Assembly: GCA_900537125.1 (NCBI GenBank) | Contig: UNRJ01000006.1 | Span: 248,001-312,000 of the forward strand | DNA from: Rhodobacteraceae bacterium Alg238-R152 | GTDB taxonomy: Bacteria; Pseudomonadota; Alphaproteobacteria; Rhodobacterales; Rhodobacteraceae | Length of the DNA: 64,000 nucleotides | Direction of reading: 5' to 3' | In this document: piece by piece, positions 63,045 to 64,000 of the stretch | Layout of the letters: each line of letters opens with the position of its first letter | Numbering within the stretch: position 1 is the stretch's first letter | The notes under the pieces: generated by a model | Databases searched by the model: none | What the model saw: the letters and a program-made list of their open reading frames with translations, nothing else | What the model was told of the DNA's origin: nothing | Position numbers and translations under genes: made by a program

Positions 63045-63269
63045 ATGGCAACGGATTATCTGATAACCATTGGACTGGTAGTGGGGATTTTCTCCATTCC
63101 TGCCATGCTCGCCGCCTATGCTGACAACCGTATGCCGCGCACCGCGATGGCAGCGTTTATCCTCTCTGCAGCGGTTATCGCGGTGGCGATTATACTAAAT
63201 CCGGCGCGCTATAGCGTGGCGGATTTGCCCAATGTGGTGATCCGGGTCATTGCCGATATCATTCGCTAG
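63045..63269 (+). CDS. Small two-helix membrane protein
   Basis: A 74-residue hydrophobic protein with helices at about 6-26 and 34-52, followed by a short tail. 40 bases behind pyk. No known family recognised. Similar small genes occur between pyk and rpmI in roseobacters by my recollection. Confidence 0.6.
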   Translation: MATDYLITIGLVVGIFSIPAMLAAYADNRMPRTAMAAFILSAAVIAVAIILNPARYSVADLPNVVIRVIADIIR

Positions 63270-63403
63270 CTAACCAGTAATAATGAGTCGATTAGACCTT
63301 GCGTGCCTGACTTATGCGCTCTATACGGCGCCTCTATTCGCGCGACCGGCCTGATGGCATGCCGAGTCGCGTTTGTCACCGACCGAATACAAAGGAGACG
63401 GAA

Positions 63404-63604
63404 ATGCCTAAGATGAAGACTAAGTCGAGCGCCAAAAAGCGCTTCAAGGTCACTGCCACCGGCAAAGTGCTTGCTGGCCAAGCTGGTAAACGCCACGGCA
63501 TGATCAAACGCACCCGCAAATTCATTCGTAACGCCCGTGGCACTACGACCCTGTCCGCCCCCGACGCTAAGATCGTCAAGGGCTTCATGCCCTACGACCG
63601 CTAA
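63404..63604 (+). CDS. rpmI: 50S ribosomal protein L35
   Basis: A 66-residue basic ribosomal protein, starting [17 protein letters not shown] and containing [20 protein letters not shown] is seven bases before ATG 63404, so the long upstream frame is rejected. Paired with rplT 13 bases downstream, as usual. The infC gene is not in front of it here. Confidence 0.97.
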   Translation: MPKMKTKSSAKKRFKVTATGKVLAGQAGKRHGMIKRTRKFIRNARGTTTLSAPDAKIVKGFMPYDR

Positions 63605-63617
63605 GAGGAGATAAGAT

Positions 63618-63983
63618 ATGTCCCGCGTTAAAGGTGGTACCGTAACCCACGCCCGTCACAAGAAGATCATCAAAGCCGCCAAAGGTTATTATGGTCGTCG
63701 CAAAAACACATTCCGCGTTGCATCACAGGCCGTCGACAAGGCGAACCAATACGCAACACGTGACCGCAAGAATCGTAAGCGCAATTTCCGCGCGCTGTGG
63801 ATTCAGCGGATTAACGCTGCTGTGCGCGCCCATGACGAAGCGCTGACTTACAGCCGCTTCATCAACGGCCTGACACTGGCCGGCATCGAAGTGGACCGTA
63901 AAGTTCTGGCCGACCTGGCTGTACACGAACCAGACGCGTTCACCGCGATTGTGGACCAAGCGAAAGCTGCTCTGGCTGCGTAA
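63618..63983 (+). CDS. rplT: 50S ribosomal protein L20
   Basis: A 121-residue ribosomal protein that binds 23S rRNA early in assembly. It opens [17 protein letters not shown] and contains the basic [22 protein letters not shown] precedes the ATG. In many bacteria L20 represses its own rpmI-rplT operon; no leader structure is assigned here. Confidence 0.97.
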   Translation: MSRVKGGTVTHARHKKIIKAAKGYYGRRKNTFRVASQAVDKANQYATRDRKNRKRNFRALWIQRINAAVRAHDEALTYSRFINGLTLAGIEVDRKVLADLAVHEPDAFTAIVDQAKAALAA

Positions 63984-64000
63984 GCCCAAGCAACTGGACA

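Noticed and set aside
1-64000. Mobile elements, phage, CRISPR arrays, tRNA or rRNA genes
   Set aside because: No transposase, integrase, terminal repeat pair, spaced direct repeats, clover-leaf RNA or rRNA-like stretch was recognised by reading both strands.

Overview
The window reads as a chromosomal segment of an alphaproteobacterium of the order Rhodobacterales (Roseobacter group). The basis is lineage-typical families (DUF1491, DUF1244, DUF2478 and probably DUF6478 proteins; methylsuccinyl-CoA dehydrogenase of the ethylmalonyl-CoA pathway; TAXI-TRAP transporter with a fused permease), high-GC coding with NAD-linked catabolic genes, and the long rpoZ-rsh-pdxJ-acpS-lepB-rnc-era-recO block. 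I saw no rRNA, tRNA, CRISPR array, insertion sequence, integrase or phage gene. These calls come from reading the sequence and family knowledge; no database search was run.

Layout. 1-15.3 kb is an accessory catabolic and transport region: the tail of an aldehyde dehydrogenase, an SDR dehydrogenase, a 728-base non-coding stretch, a five-gene operon (Tat-exported peptide/opine-type binding protein, two permeases, double ATPase, phosphodiesterase-like hydrolase), a convergent pair (class III aminotransferase plus BKACE beta-keto acid cleavage enzyme), a divergent RpiR-type regulator with a perfect palindrome in the shared promoter region, and a TAXI-TRAP uptake system with a UspA protein. 15.4-19.4 kb holds a CocE-type hydrolase and an unusual glycosyltransferase-like protein with a kinase-like C-terminal half that lacks catalytic residues. 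19.6-31.7 kb is mixed: folC, accD, a run of small roseobacter proteins, an ion channel, AI-2E and TauE families, mcd, a TetR gene divergent from a membrane protein with two matching operators, a META lipoprotein, recO and DUF1491.

31.6-40.7 kb is almost entirely minus-strand housekeeping: era, rnc, lepB, acpS, a Dabb protein, a LysE exporter, a small membrane protein, pdxJ, DUF2062, rsh, rpoZ, folK. Several junctions are ATGA stop/start overlaps. 40.9-49.9 kb carries a NYN nuclease-like protein, cytochrome c, ispH, a second LysE exporter, a methyltransferase, rnhA, fmt with two deformylase genes (one apparently lacking its active site), a MalY-type lyase and a glutathionyl-hydroquinone reductase. 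50.0-64.0 kb carries two cobalamin genes, an MltB-type transglycosylase, smc with a regulatory-looking upstream region (four GANTC sites and a DnaA-box match), a FadR-type regulator with a perfect operator, a short RTX protein, N-formylglutamate amidohydrolase, pyruvate kinase, and rpmI-rplT.

How the genes may work together. The best candidate for an undescribed system is the RpiR-centred cluster at 2-15 kb: import by ABC and perhaps TRAP transporters, phosphoester hydrolysis, transamination to a keto acid, then BKACE cleavage with acetyl-CoA. The substrate cannot be read from sequence. Two further candidates are single proteins: the glycosyltransferase/pseudokinase fusion and the inactive-looking deformylase beside a normal one.
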